Part shown: piece by piece, positions 44,001 to 56,839 of the stretch
Layout: each line of letters starts with the position of its first letter
Numbering within the stretch: position 1 is the first letter of the stretch
Assembly: GCF_008831285.2 (NCBI RefSeq)
Contig: NC_045140.1
Coordinates: forward strand, 19,156,370-19,220,369
Direction of reading: 5' to 3'
Origin: Nymphaea colorata
Taxonomy: Eukaryota; Streptophyta; Magnoliopsida; Nymphaeales; Nymphaeaceae
Length of the DNA: 64,000 bases
Program-made: the position numbers and the translations under genes
Notes under the pieces: model-generated
Databases searched by the model: none
What the model saw: only the letters and a program-made list of their open reading frames with translations
Told to the model about the DNA's origin: nothing

Positions 44001-44846
44001 TCAACGTTATCACAAAAGGCTTCAATTAATTGATTTCTGGACTGCAATTGCAAAAAAAAAAAGGGGGTGTTCCCAACTACCTTTTCCTTTATTAACTGCT
44101 ATTTGCTCCTTCCGCTCAAGAAATTAATGATTTTCTCATGTATTTAATAGTTTTTCTAAAGTCGGACCCTTCTGGGTTGCACTGATCCGACTTTTTTTCA
44201 TGGTTTTCTTTTTTCCATTTGAACGGGATGCCACGAGACATGAAGCACATACATGAAGCACATTAGACCCTTCATGCTTGTTCTTGGCAAGTACTAAGTT
44301 TAATGAGAACATTTGGGAGAGAGATGTTTGGGGCTATGTCTGAGGTCAATGGATCCGATTTGAGTTGGATATACTGTTACTGTTTTGCTTTTTCGGATAT
44401 TCATATATTCGGATTTGAATTGAAAATAAAGAAAAGTCAAATCCACAATCCAATTTCACAATCCAAATCTGATTTTTATATTCATATCTGAATCCAAACC
44501 CTAATCTTGAATTCGATTTTCAAAGTGGAAGAACAAGTGACATACAATATTTATTTAAAGCTAAATCCAGTGCAAATCCAGTAAGGCTAGAATTGTGAAA
44601 TTCAAGAACTAAAATTTTCATGTTTGATGAGATGAGAACTGTTGATTCCGAAATTATAGACTCATTTTTTAATTAAAATTTTGAAATTGTGATTCCTTAG
44701 TGGGTAGAATTATGGTTATAGAACTTTATATTTTTTTTTCTCTTTTTAGGGAACATGTCGTGAATGCTTGAATTCATCAATTCTATAATTGTTAAATATT
44801 GTTTCACCAAACACATCATTAAAATCGAGATTTTAGGGTTGCCCAA
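41051..44846. other. Intergenic, no gene seen
   Basis: AT-rich sequence with homopolymers and a short (TA)n tract near 42051-42068. Open frames here are short and resemble no family. Confidence 0.4.
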
Positions 44847-44847
44847 C

Positions 44848-44905
<58 letters not shown>

Positions 44906-44907
44906 GA
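44847..44907. repeat. Palindromic (TA)n tract
   Basis: A TA tract of about 48 bp flanked symmetrically by CAATTTTA and TAAAATTG, making a perfect palindrome of about 60 bp. Confidence 0.85.
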
Positions 44908-45413
44908 ATGGTGGAGAGTCACCAAACAATGCAATCAACATTGTTCCATCTATCATGAAAAAAATAATGGTAAAATAGGTGATGGGCATTTTCATCATTT
45001 ATTATTGGTTCATATTCTTTTTTTTTTTCTAGACTATCTATTTGTTTCAAATAAATGGTCCTCATTAGATGGCTTAGTGATTGATGACTCTGGTTATCTA
45101 GAGTCACTCAACTGCCTAACTAGAGCTATTCATCTAAAATAGATAGATAGTTGAGCGAAAAAACAAGGATAAAAATGTGCAAACTAATACTATAGGATGA
45201 AAATGTCTATCACTTTTTCTTTGTGTTTTTTTAACCATCCATCATGTTGGATAGGCCCGACCTGGTGAGATGGCTACGTAACTTTGAAAAGCCGGAGTCA
45301 CTATTCAATTTTCAACTCGAGCAAATTTGAAAAAAATAAATAGTTTGTACCTTATTGCTTTGAACTTTTTATAGGTTGACATTTTTTTTTCCATACATGC
45401 ATATTCGGTAGTT

Positions 45414-45633
45414 TATAGAATTCTAATTATACAGTTTATGCAATATGGAAGCTACTTGATAGGAATAGCTGTGTGCTCTGCTCTCAACAATTTCATACAT
45501 GATAGAAATTGTCAACTCATAACTATAGAATTCTAATTATACAGTTTATGCAATATGGAAGCTACTGGATAGGAATAGCTGTGTGCTCTGCTCTCAACAA
45601 TTTCATACATGATAGAAATTGTCAACTCATAAC
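45414..45633 (+). repeat. 110-bp tandem duplication
   Basis: Two adjacent units (45414-45523 and 45524-45633) starting TATAGAATTCTAATTATACA differ at one base (CTTGAT against CTGGAT). No frame is conserved. It is a recent local duplication. Confidence 0.92.
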
Positions 45634-46439
45634 GAACAACTTAAAAATGTAATAATCGATACGTCATCCTTTCAAGGATTCCTTGTTGCGTGCCCATTAA
45701 AGTTCGTTATCTTCGCTTTATACAAATATAGTCGCGGCAAATTAGCTTGGATATGAGCTTCGCAGATTCTGTAATTCAACTACAGTCTCCTTGTTTTTCT
45801 TAACTTTCTTTTATTGGACCATACAGATTATATTTCTTCTAGGTATGAAATGTTCTCCAGTTTATGCACCTTCACGTACCAAAAGAAAGATGTGCGATTT
45901 TTCAACTAGCAATATTTTATGTGGAGAGGGAACACAGTGTTATGGATCTAAAAATAACATATATAATTACAAAACACTGTGTTCTTGAAACACACATATT
46001 ATAAGCATGCGTTTTATAATAATGCAATATTCTTCTTATCAAATGCTTTCTTAAAGTCTTATCAGACGATGCCAATTGGGACTCAGTTGATGGTTAAAAC
46101 AATTTGATGCTCTCCAATTGAACAATTCGCCAAAACTGGAGGACGGTTTCCTTCATTTTTTTAATCATGCTTACTTTTTCTTTTCACGAATTTTTTTTAT
46201 CGAATTTTGCTGTTTTAACAAAAATTTGGTGTTGAAGTTTGGATCCAACACATAGCCCATGCCAAATGGAGTTTGAGTTCCTCGAGGTTATTAGTATGAA
46301 CATCAATGTCAATCAATTCTCTTAACTCTTTCTTGATGAGGTAATATTAAAGAACTACATGAACCCAACAAAATTCAGATCTCCCAATTCTATTTAGCCA
46401 AATTTATTTGCTCCTACTAGGACACCTAATACTGAAATC

Positions 46440-47630
46440 TGTTGCAGCTCAAGGAACTACTGCTCAAGAAACCAGGTGACCAGAAACAAACCCAGATCAT
46501 ACTGGTGGGTCGATCCTTGGGGGGTCAGTTGCCGCCAAGTTCGCTCTATGGCTCCTCAAGAACCAAAGTGAAAGGAAAGATGCCCAAATCATAAACCCTA
46601 TATGCATTATTTATGGATCCCCTTTCCTTGGAGACGCTGGGCTGCAGAGAGCCATCAGCATGGTTGAGAAAACTGAAGTCCCACTTCTGGCACATCGTCG
46701 GAGACGACGACGTCGTCCCCCATGCATAATGCAAGCATCTCATGTGGATCCAGGTGCTCCTACAGAGTTCAAGCCTTTTGAGTTTCGGCACCTATTTTCT
46801 CTGCTTCAGATTCGGTTGCATATGCATCGATGATCCTGATTCAGTTCTTGATTTGCTGCAAATCAGCTTCCCCAATCTGGGAGACGTGGACTCTGCACAG
46901 CTGTGCATCTAGGAGGATGACAATGGCGCCGTGCTTCAGCAACTCAAGGGGAAGATCAAGAACAGAAGCAGTGCTCAACCACAAGGCAACTCCTCAATCC
47001 AAATAGGATCATATCTGCAGCTACAAGCACTTGGAATAATTGCTCATCAGCACCAGGTACCCAAAACTTTAAATTTTTTCATTATATTATGGATGGAAGG
47101 GATAAAGTAGTTCGCTCAATTTAGTTGATGGTTGAGAAGCGAACAAGCATATTTGACCGTCGGTCTATTTGCCGCCTGTAATTTGTAATGTAGCACTAAA
47201 TTTTCATCTGTTTTATGGAGACCCTTTTGATCTAAGGTTGGGTCCTCCAACGATAGATTTTTTAATGTGAAACGGGGTGCTGCTCAATGGCTGATTGAAA
47301 TGGAATGCAGAGAGACGGTTGTGGATATCAGAAGAAAAGGTGCTCAAAATCCTTTCAAGAAGTTCAATGACGTGAAGAAGCCGATGGCACTGCTGGAGTG
47401 GTACATGAAGATTTGAGAAGAAAGGGAAATGGACTAATATGACTGCTTCAAAGGGAGGAGTGCAGAGAGGGACTATGATGTCATCAATTTCAAAAACATC
47501 ATCAACATGTACAGGAAGCAGAAGGTAGAGGAGGTCGACGAAAACAACTCGCAAACCGGCGACGTCCCACTCCGAGACAGGTTGCTTTTCTCGAGCACAT
47601 TGTACAGGCGCATGGTCGAGCCGCTCTGAC
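46440..47630 (+). pseudogene. EDS1/PAD4/SAG101-like pseudogene
   Basis: EDS1-family proteins are lipase-like immune regulators. The lipase-like part reads QIILVGRSLGGQLAAKFALW (family GHSxGG; here the His is Arg), then ICIIYGSPFLGDAGLQRAI. A frameshift near 46670 moves to the frame with FWHIVGDDDVVPH before a stop. Later pieces resemble the C-terminal EP domain: KKPMALLEWYMKI then a stop, YDCFKGRSAERDYDVINF, and STLYRRMVEPL. The order of all pieces matches the family, but at least one frameshift and several stops rule out a full product. PAD4- or SAG101-type is more likely than EDS1 itself by the EP text, but this is not secure. Confidence 0.75.
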
Positions 47631-47650
47631 TTCAGAAATGAATAACAAAC

Positions 47651-47990
47651 AAACCATGTTAAGGATGTGCATATTTTGACCATGAAATGGTTGCCATGTC
47701 CTACAAGATGTTAAGATAGAACTACTTTTCAAGTATTAATTCAAGCCAGGTAAGGTTGGATCAACTCCAATTCACATGTTGCGCCAAAGAATGTAGAGAT
47801 GTTAACTCTTTGAAGGTGAGGAAGCTTTAATTAGTCCCTGGTGTTGCTCTGGTTATCGACGATGAAGGAGCAGATTTGCTCGCCTGACAGTGAGAGATGA
47901 TCAGGAACGTCACTATACCTCGCACACCATTTAAGTTGTTTAAATTATGAAAAGTTGGAAGCTATTCCGAAACTTACTGTTGTAAATTAC
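47651..47990 (-). pseudogene. FBD-domain fragment, copy 1
   Basis: Minus-strand text LSLSGEQICSFIVDNQSN, then LKLPHLQRVNISTFFGA and TCELELIQ, corresponds to the FBD end of the relic at 52909-53229. A stop lies before LKLPHLQ. Nearly identical copies are at 49677-50020 and 51674-52010. Confidence 0.65.
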
Positions 47991-49676
47991 AGTTGACTGG
48001 AATCGTGGTGGTGTTGGCTCTTATCGTGATTGACAACGCTAGTGATAAGCCTATCGTACCCCACATTTATAGCAGAAACTGCACGCACACCTGCAAATCA
48101 TGTGGTTGCAGCCCCCCTATCTTCTCAACAGTCATCTTGCACTTGGGTCAATGCTGCCATTTAAAAATGGCAGCAAACTTTATGACTACTTTTTGATGAT
48201 TCGTTCTTGTTCTTCTTGTTGTCTTTTTGTTCTCTAGCCATTGTGTCGGAAAAGATTAGCGCCTGCACTATAATCGCCATTAAAACTTGAAGAAGAAGAA
48301 GAAGAAGAAGAAGAAAGAATGCTCGTTCTTGTTATTCGTGATGTTATTCTTTCTTCTCGTTAGAAAAGATCCACACCTGCACCAAAATCACCATCAAAAC
48401 TTGAAGAAGAAGAAGAAAGAAGAACAAAGTTAGAGAGAGTACCTTCAAGCCAGAAACTATGTTCTATGTTCTTATTCTCCATTTTACTCTTGCCAAACCA
48501 AGTGTTTTACTCTATGAACAGTGATCCGATGGCAGCAAGAAGACTTTGTCCGTTCCCACTTATTTTGATGCAATTTTCAAATTTGGTTTTCTTTTATGCT
48601 TCTTCTTCTTATTACCTTAGGATACTCCCTCTTGTTCATGGACTACGCCGACCGTTGGACTTGTTACAATGAACATCCATTATAGGTTCAGAACAACTAC
48701 GTGCAACTTAATAAAATTGTAGAAAAAGAGGTTGTGTGCTCCTTTCTATAATTTGTTTTACAAAACGTAGGGCCGCATAAAGCGTTTTGGATTATAACAG
48801 CATTTCGAAAAACAACTATAAAAAAAGAGTGGTGGGAATGAAATTAATTATAAAAGTTATAAAAATGCTTTTGGTCACTTGCACCCTTCTTGTGTCACTC
48901 TCGATTTTCTCTACTTTTACATCTTTCTCTTCCAACCGAAGGTTTCCTCACCCTCACCAGCCAATAATCATCATGCACTTAGGTTATTGCTTCCATTTAA
49001 AAATAGCAGCAAGCTTTATGACTGCTTCTTGATGATCGTTTTTGTTATTCTTGTTGTCCTTTGTTCTCTAGCCATTGTGCCGAAAAAAATCAGTGCCTAC
49101 ACCAGAATCGCCATCAACCCCTTGAAGAAGAAGAAAAAAAAAAAAAAAAGACCAAGAAAAAATAAAAAAGAAGAACAAAGTGAAAGAGAGTACCTTCAAG
49201 CCAGAAACTATGTTCTCTGTTCTTATTCTCCATTTTACTCTTGCCAAACCAAGTGTTTTACTATATAAACAGTGTCCCATGGCAGCAAGAAGGCTTTGTC
49301 CATTCCCATTTATTTTGATGCAATTTTAAAGTTTTGTTTTTTTTATGCTTCTTCTTCTTTTTACCTTAGGATACTCTCTCCTGTTCATCTTTCTACGCCG
49401 ACCGTTGGAGTTGTTACAATGAACATCCATTATGGATTCAGAACAACTACGTGCATCTTAGTAAAATTGTAAAAAAAAGGGTTGTGTGCTCCTTTCTATA
49501 AATTTGTTTATAAAACGTACGGCCACATTAAGCATTTTGGATTATAACAACATTCAAAAAACAACCCTAAAAAAAGAGTGGCGGGAATGAAATTAATTAT
49601 AGAAGTTATAAAAATGGTATTGGTCACTCGCATCCTTCATGTCTCACTCTCGTTTCTCTATACTTTTAAAAGTTAT

Positions 49677-50020
49677 AAACCATGTTAAGGATGTGCATAT
49701 TTTGACCATGAAATGGTTGCCATGTCCTACAAGATGTTAAGATAGAACTACTTTTCAAGTATTAATTCAAGCCAGGTAAGGTTGGATCAACTCCAATTCA
49801 CATGTTGCGCCAAAGAATGTAGAGATGTTAACTCTTTGAAGGTGAGGAAGCTTTAATTAGTCCCTGGTGTTGCTCTGGTTATCGACGATGAAGGAGCAGA
49901 TTTGCTCGCCTGACAGTGAGAGATGATCAGGAACGTCACTATACCTCGCACACCATTTAAGTTGTTTAAATTATGAAAAGTTGGAAGATATTCCGAAACT
50001 TACTATTGTAAATTACAGTT
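49677..50020 (-). pseudogene. FBD-domain fragment, copy 2
   Basis: Second copy, nearly identical to 47651-47990, at the start of the second 2-kb unit. Confidence 0.65.
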
Positions 50021-51673
50021 GACTGGAATCGTGGTGGTGTTGGCTCTTATCGTGATTGACAACGCTAGTGATAAGCCTATCGTACCCCACATTTATAGCA
50101 GAAACTGCACGCACACCTGCAAATCATGTGGTTGCAGCTCCCTATCTTCTCAACAGTCATCTTGCACTTAGGTCAATGCTGCCATTTAAAAATGGCAGCA
50201 AACTTTATGACTACTTTTTGATGATCGTTCTTGTTCTTCTTGTTGTCTTTTTGTTCTCTAGCCATTGTGTCGGAAAAGATTAGCACCTGCACTATAATCG
50301 CCATTAAAACTTGAAGAATAAGAAGAAAAAGAAGAAGAAAGAAAAAGGACGTAGCTAAGTTCAGAAAGAATGCTCGTTCTTGTTATTCGTGATGTTCTTT
50401 CTTTTCGTTAGAAAAGATCCACACCTGCACCAAAATCACCATCAAAACTTGAAGAAGAAGAAGAAAGAAGAACAAAGTTAGAGAGAGTACCTTCGAGCCA
50501 GAAACTATGTTCTCTGTTCTTATTCTCCATTTTACTATTGCCAAACCAAGCGTTTTACTCTATGAACAGTGATCCGATGGCAGCAAGAAGGCTTTGTCTG
50601 TTCCCACTTATTTTGATGCAATTTTAAAATTTGGTTTTCTTTTATGCTTCTTCTTCTTATTACCTTAGGATACTCCCTCCTGTTCATGGACTACGCCGAC
50701 CGTTGGACTTGTTACAATGAACATCCATTATAGGTTCAGAACAACTACGTGCAACTTAATAAAATTGTAGAAAAAGAGGTTGTGTGCTCCTTTCTATAAT
50801 TTGTTTTATAAAACGTAGGGCCGCATAAAGTGTTTTGGATTATAACAGCATTTTGAAAAACAACTATAAAAAAAGAGTGGTAGGAATGAAATTAATTATA
50901 AAAGTTATAAAAATGCTTTTGGTCATTTGCACCCTTCTTGTGTCACTCTCGATTTTCTCTACTTTTACACCCTCACCAGCCAATAATCATCATGCACTTA
51001 GGTTATTGCTTCCATTTAAAAATAGCAGCAAGCTTTATGACTGCTTCTTGATGATCGTTCTTGTTATTCTTGTTGTCCTTTTGTTCTCTAGCCATTGTGC
51101 TGAAAAAAATCAGTGCCTACACCAGAATCGCCATCAACCCCTTGAAGAAGAAGAAAAAAAAGAAGAAAAGGACCAAAAAAAGAAAAAAGAAGAACAAAGT
51201 GAAAGTGAAAGAGAGTACCTTCAAGCCAGATTACTCTTGCCAAACCAAGTGTTTTATTATATAAACAGTGTTCCCATGGCAGCAAGAAGGCTTTGTCCAT
51301 TTCCATTTATTTTGATGCAATTTTAAAGTTTTGTTTTTTTTATGCTTTTTCTTCTTTTTACCTTAGGATACTCTCTCCTGTTCATCTTTTTACGCCGACC
51401 GTTGGACTTGTTACAATGAACATCCATTATGGATTCAAAACAACTACGTGCATCTTAGTAAAATTGTAGAAAAAGGGGTTGTGTGCTCCTTTCTATAATT
51501 TTGTTTATAAAACGTATGGCCACATTAAGCATTTTGGATTATAATAACATTCAAAAAACAACCCTAAAAAAAGAGTGGCGGGAATGAAATTAATTATAGA
51601 AGTTATAAAAATGGTATTGGTCACTCGCATCCTTCATGTCTCACTCTCGTTTCTCTGCACTTTTAAAAGTTAT

Positions 51674-52358
51674 AAACCATGTTAAGGATGTGCATATTTT
51701 GACCATGAAATGGTTGCCATGTCCTACAAGATGTTAAGAAAGAACTACTTTCCAAGTATTAATTCAAGCCACGTAAGGTTGGATCAACTCCAATTCACAT
51801 GTTGCGCCAAAGAATGTAGAGATGTTAACTCTTTGAAGGTGAGGAAGCTTTAATTAGTCCTTGGTGTTGCTATGGTTATCGACGATGAAGGAGTATATTT
51901 GCTCACCTGACAGTAGGAGATGATCAGGAACGTCACTATACCTCGCACACCATTCAAGTTGTTTAAATTAGGAAAAGTTGGAAGCTATTCCGAAACTTAC
52001 TATTGTAAATTACAGTGGACAGGAATTGTGGTGGTACAATCGGCTGCAGGTCAAGGTGAATCTTCCTGGCCTTTTTTACTTGACAAACATGGCGAAACCG
52101 TGTGTTGACAAGTGCATTGTATTTCCCTACCTCTATGGATAAGCGTAGGGTGAAACTACGTAGCTCTGCCTTATGGGCCATGATCAATCTGTCAATGACC
52201 GCCATGAGATGCAGCCTGCCAAGCGATTTCCCAACGACTGCTCTTTTGCTGTAGTATATATCGTGAAGTTGAGGGTCTTCCTCGTCCAAGATCAGATCAG
52301 GCATGTGATAGATAGAGCATCGTCGTAACTTTATATTAAAAGCAACCGTAAGACACAA
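51674..52358 (-). pseudogene. FBD fragment joined to LRR fragment, copy 3
   Basis: The right part (about 52030-52320) reads MPDLILDEEDPQLHDIYYSK to KKARKIHLDLQP on the minus strand, as in the larger relic at 53400-54218. It then jumps near 52025 directly to the end of the LRR region and an FBD scrap, skipping most of the leucine-rich repeats. This is an internally deleted copy of the neighbouring gene. Confidence 0.7.
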
Positions 52359-52720
52359 TAGCCTGTTGAGCTACACGTTCTCTTTCTGTAGGTAATGGAA
52401 TCAATACCACAAACCTTTGTTGCTTTCGCACCTATGGTCATGTCGAGAGTCAAGAATAGCAAACACTCTCCACTGGGAGCTCACTCTTACCTGGCGATGC
52501 CTGATCTGATGGACAATGCTTATGTGACATTAATGCAATCAAACATGCTCCTTGATTAGTACACTACAGCAGCAAGAAACTAAGATTAAAATAGAAAGGT
52601 ATTCTCTATGATCCTGAAAAACTGCCACACCCTACCGCTGTTACTACTAGTAGAAAGATCCATTAACAAACATCGCAAGTTGTGTACAAGTTGTCTCTGA
52701 CTTCAGAAATGAATAATGAA
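52359..52720. other. Intergenic, no gene seen
   Basis: Sequence between the deleted and the larger LRR/FBD relics. No frame is supported. Confidence 0.4.
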
Positions 52721-52908
52721 TAAACCATGTTAAAGATGTGCATATTTTGACCATGAAATGGTTGCCATGTCCTACAAAAGGTTAAGAAAGAAGTACTTTT
52801 CAAGAATTAAATCAAACCTCCTAAGGAACAAACCTGCTTCGTATCTTACAGTATTAATCCTGTCATCTTTCATATTACAGAAGCTCCAACCAACAGGAAT
52901 TCAGATTT

Positions 52909-54218
52909 TCATGTATCACAGTCTTGTGTAGTGAGTGCTTTTGTTGCAGAAATAGTGCCATCTTCATGTAGAAGTCGCACTGTGTTTTTGTTTCCTCGTC
53001 CAATGAAAACACGTTCGGAGCTTAGTAGGGGTGCTCTACGAAGAAGACATTGGACCAACTTCAATTCACATGTTGTGCCGAAGAATGGAGAGATCTTAAC
53101 TCTTTGAAGGTGGGGAAGCTTTAATTCGTCCTTGGTGTTGCTCAGGTTATCGACCATGAAGGAGCAGAATTGCTCGCCTGATAGTGGGAGATGATCAAGA
53201 ACATCAGTATATCTGGCGCACTGTTCAAGCTGTTAAAATTAGGAAAAGTTGGAAGCTATTCCGAAACTTACTGTTGTCAATTATGAGGCTCCAGAGTAGA
53301 GGGCAACGATCCAGCAGAGTAGCAACATCTAGTTGGTGTTCTTTTTTTGTCGACGTCTGAAGCTTAAGCTTCCCCAATTTGTACAACTTACAATTCCAGT
53401 TACCTAGATCCTTTACACAAAAATAGAAGTAGACAGTTGAGAACACTTAAATGAAACAACCAGCTAGCTAGAACATGAGCAGTTGACGTTGGAACCATGA
53501 ACAACAATGGAGGGAAAGCAAGTGGACAATGGAACATACTGTAAAGATGCAGGGGGAAGGTTGGAGCGAATTTATGGAAGGTCAACTTCGGAATAGTCTG
53601 CATGGATCTATTTCTTTCTGAAATCGACAACAAGGGAAGCTGTAAATTTGGTGCTTCAATATCCAATCCTGCTATATCACGACAGCCTTTAATGGTCAAC
53701 TTGATAATTCTTGGTGCAGAGATGTTGAGCTCCATTATCCCGTAGCAGTTGAGAACCCCTGGCAGTACCATGTGCCCGAGGTTCAGACTTCTCATGGAGC
53801 AGTAGAGGCCTTCTCCATCTTGCGGCAGAGACTCAAAGTAACAACCCTTCAATCCCATCACCTCCAGATATGGGCAATCAGAAGGCCAAAACTGCAGCCT
53901 GTAAGGAGACAACCGAAAAAAACGGCGAGAGCCTCGATCTTCGTAAGGTTCAATCGGCTGCAGGTCAAGGTGAATCTTCCTGGCCTTTTTTACTTGACAA
54001 ACATGGTGAAACCATGTGTTGACAAGCGCATTGTATTTCCCTACCTCTATGGATAAGCGTAGGGTGAAACTACACAGCTCTGCCTTATGGGCCATGATCA
54101 ATCTGTCGATGACCGCCATGAGATGCAGCCTGCCAAGCGATTCCCCAACGACTGCTCTTTTGCTGTAGTAGATATCGTGAAGCTGAGGGTCTTCCTCATC
54201 CAAGATCAGATCAGGCAT
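52909..54218 (-). pseudogene. F-box/LRR/FBD-type gene relic
   Basis: FBD F-box proteins are substrate adaptors of SCF ubiquitin ligases. The minus strand has an LRR region (MPDLILDEEDPQL to LTFHKFAPTF, 54218 to about 53540), more LRR (KLKLQTSTKKEHQLDVATLL and CPLLWSLII, about 53410-53272), and an FBD domain (LPLSGEQFCSFMVDN, LKLPHLQRVKISPFFGTTCE, LVQCLLRRAPLLSSERVF, 53229-52909). Only about 41 bp separates the last two and the frames disagree, so it is not a normal intron. The F-box is missing: upstream reads SRGW, a stop, then NKRKHMPDL, a trace of the family's SRRWRxLWxxMPDL. A pseudogene is most likely. Confidence 0.7.
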
Positions 54219-55980
54219 GTGCTTCCTCTTATTTCACCATCCTCTTGACACGAAGGAAATGCCGTTGTTAACTACTGGACGATCAAACCCATCTGCTACA
54301 ATGTTGATCATCTTCTCTGTGACCTTCATATTCGACATGCTCTTAACAGCAACACAAGAATGTAATGTAAAGGAAACAGCCAATGGCAACGAAATGCATG
54401 CATGAAGTAAAAGTTTTGTGAGAAAGGAACGAGCCAAAGACAACGAAACGCATGCATGAAGCAAAAGCATTACAAACAGAGCAAAAGAGAAATATTAAGG
54501 GAGGGAGGGAGGAAGAGAATGAGGGTGAGAGGTGACCTATCAACGTGGAGTTCTTGTGTTAGCAAAAAGTTTCAGTTGTACAGTGGGGTGAAGAAGAAGG
54601 TGGTGTGTGTAGAGATTAAATGCTAATTAATAATCAAACACCACGTTCAGGCCGGACAAGTCATGACTGTTTGGTACTTACTTTGGTGCAACATATATCT
54701 TCCTAAACTCTGGCTTTTAGTTTCCTGACAATTAATCCAAGCAACTTCAAAGCAGGAGAATCGAACTTTCCTTATTGGGTCACTCCAGGTTAGCAGATCT
54801 ATACAAAAATCAGGTTCTCTGTCTATTGATTCCCCTGAGTAGTTGCAATGCCAATTACAAGAGCAGAGAGAAAGAGAGAGGTTTATGTGACATTGACATA
54901 GTTAAAATCTATACATGAGAAATGTATTCACTAGCCTTTTCAAAATCTACTTAAGTTTGCCACCTTCCTAACCTTCGAAATAATATGAATTTATGAAAAT
55001 AATGATATTTGTAATGTGCATATGAGATTTTATAAGGTTTTAAAGTCCATTGATCTGAATGTTTTTGTTTCAAAAACTCGTCTTACACGTTCAAGAAAAT
55101 GAGTTGCATGTCAATCTATACAATTTTTTAAGCATGCATATCTCTGCATAATTTTTTTTTTTCAAAAAATCACTTTAAAAAACGCTTGTGTTTGAAACCG
55201 AATTTTATAATTAAGTGCATAATCTATGAACAAAAATATATATATAATAGTTAGGTTTATGTTTTAAGAAGTTAGCATCTATAATCTAAATTTCATGTAA
55301 ATATAATAAGTTAATATAGTTAATTTTTAGTAATTCATAAACATAGCATATTTCAAGCTTTATTTTTTGTGAAACCAACCATTATCTAGATAACCAACAG
55401 GCCCCTGGGGTTGAACACATCTGCTTATGGGCCACCAAACTGCTTCGGTTGTGCTATGCCTCTGCCTCTGGGGGCGGTTGAAATGTACAATTTTGCAAAT
55501 TTTTGGTAAGGATTATTTACCTCTCGGGGCGGTTTGAGTAATACATGTAAAATTCACTTTGCTGAATCTGGTTCCTAAGAAATTCGGTTTGACAAAACAC
55601 CCTTTCCAAGAAGGAGTAAATAGCATGCCCCTCCTTCCCTAAGTTGTTTATAGAAAACATTGTTTCTATCTTCTCAACGAAATACACAAACCAGGCTCTA
55701 AGAACTGGTTGAAAATCCAAGTGTTTACATAACCCGATTTTCACAAAGGTCGGTCAATGAAGGAGTCATCCACAATAACTCAAATAAGAGCTTTGTTTTC
55801 ACCAAACTTCAAACAAAAATGTCTTCCCTACTATCATTTAATATCTAATTATCTATTTAAATCTAAAATCTTAACCATATGCAACAAATCCAAGACGCAT
55901 CCAGAAACACAGCATGTTTAACAATCTCAACAATTCCAAATTACCACTAATTTAGGCACCCAACCCAGTCCATTAAGTAG
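54219..55980. other. Intergenic, no gene seen
   Basis: AT-rich, with a 40-50 bp near-duplicate around 54405-54460 (GAAACGCATGCATGAAG-like). No gene is supported. Confidence 0.4.
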
Positions 55981-56479
55981 AGAAATCGTGCCAAGCCAGA
56001 GGGTTTAGTGGGTCTGACTGTTCGATTGAGTCTGGATACTGCAACAGCGGACGGATTGAGGGAAAAAATTATAAATTTTAGGAAGAAATAGTGCAACGAA
56101 GAAACTTTCACGCCAATTCAACTTTGGACCATGAACTATTACGAAAATATCGTTCCTGCAAATGCCAAAATTTGTAGGTCCGCATAATCAGGGAGGAACT
56201 CAAGATTAAGATGACACCTGCAACAGAAATTTCACCCTACGGGACATCAAATGTATCAACCTTGCAAACGCTCCTTAGAAGGCGAAGATGCCTGCCATGG
56301 GCTTCTTGCTTTTGTCCAGCTATTTTGCCCGTAAACGTGAACGGCACTCCTGGATTGATTATCCACCCAATTTTTCCTTGTCTAACAACACTTAAAAGTA
56401 AAAATTTAAGGACATGCCCTTCTATAACCATGACAAAACCACATCCAACTAACACAGGGAACGAACATAGCCGATCTAG

Positions 56480-56800
56480 ACTTCCAACAGCTTTAAGTTT
56501 TGATTTAAAAGCCCATTTGGATCCAACTACGTTCATAGAAAGGTTCTCTTAGAATGAGTTCCCATGCATTATTGGATCGTAATGCACTCATTTCTTCTTT
56601 CATAGCCGCTCTCCATCCATCATGCTTTAAAGCTTGCTGCACCCTCTTAGGCTCTTTAGGAATACTTGAATAGATAGTTTGGACGTTGGCATATTTAGGG
56701 TTGGGTTTGTAGATCCCAGCCATAGATCTAGTGACCACCGTTCGGGTTCCCATGGATGTTGATGGAGGATTGGTGGTGACATCATTTCCATGATTTTCTG
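56480..56800 (-). pseudogene. Copia RT/linker relic, minus strand
   Basis: Minus-strand frames read KPNPKYANVQTIYSSIPKEP, RVQQALKHDGWRAAMKEEMS and ALRSNNAWEL, then after a shift NVVGSKWAFKSKLKAVGSLD. This is the start of a copia reverse transcriptase (family GWxxAMxEExxALxxNxTWxLV, then GxKWVFKxKxxxDGxxxR). Text after that is not recognisable. It is a truncated relic of a copia lineage different from the full element at 18.4-24.2 kb. Confidence 0.75.
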
Positions 56801-56839
56801 CACTATCACTTAGCTAAGTATATGGTTGCTCAGGCAGGT

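Larger units (their letters stand above)
47651..51673. repeat. 2-kb tandem repeat, two units
   Basis: Units of about 2.03 kb (47651-49676) and 2.0 kb (49677-51673) both start AAACCATGTTAAGGATGTGC, and a third start follows at 51674. Each unit holds an FBD-domain scrap and then two sub-copies of a segment with (GAA)n, GTACCTTCAAGCCAGAAACT, GCCGACCGTTGGA and TTTTGGATTATAACA. No intact gene is seen; the Lys/Glu-rich frames over (GAA)n are low complexity. Confidence 0.85.

Noticed and set aside
49123-49185. Lys/Glu-rich frames over (GAA)n tracts (also near 51145-51200)
   Set aside because: Low-complexity repeats give apparent coding text; the surrounding frame is not conserved between the sub-copies.
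53231-53271. A normal intron between the LRR and FBD parts of the minus-strand relic
   Set aside because: The gap of about 41 bp is shorter than typical plant introns, and the phases on the two sides do not match.
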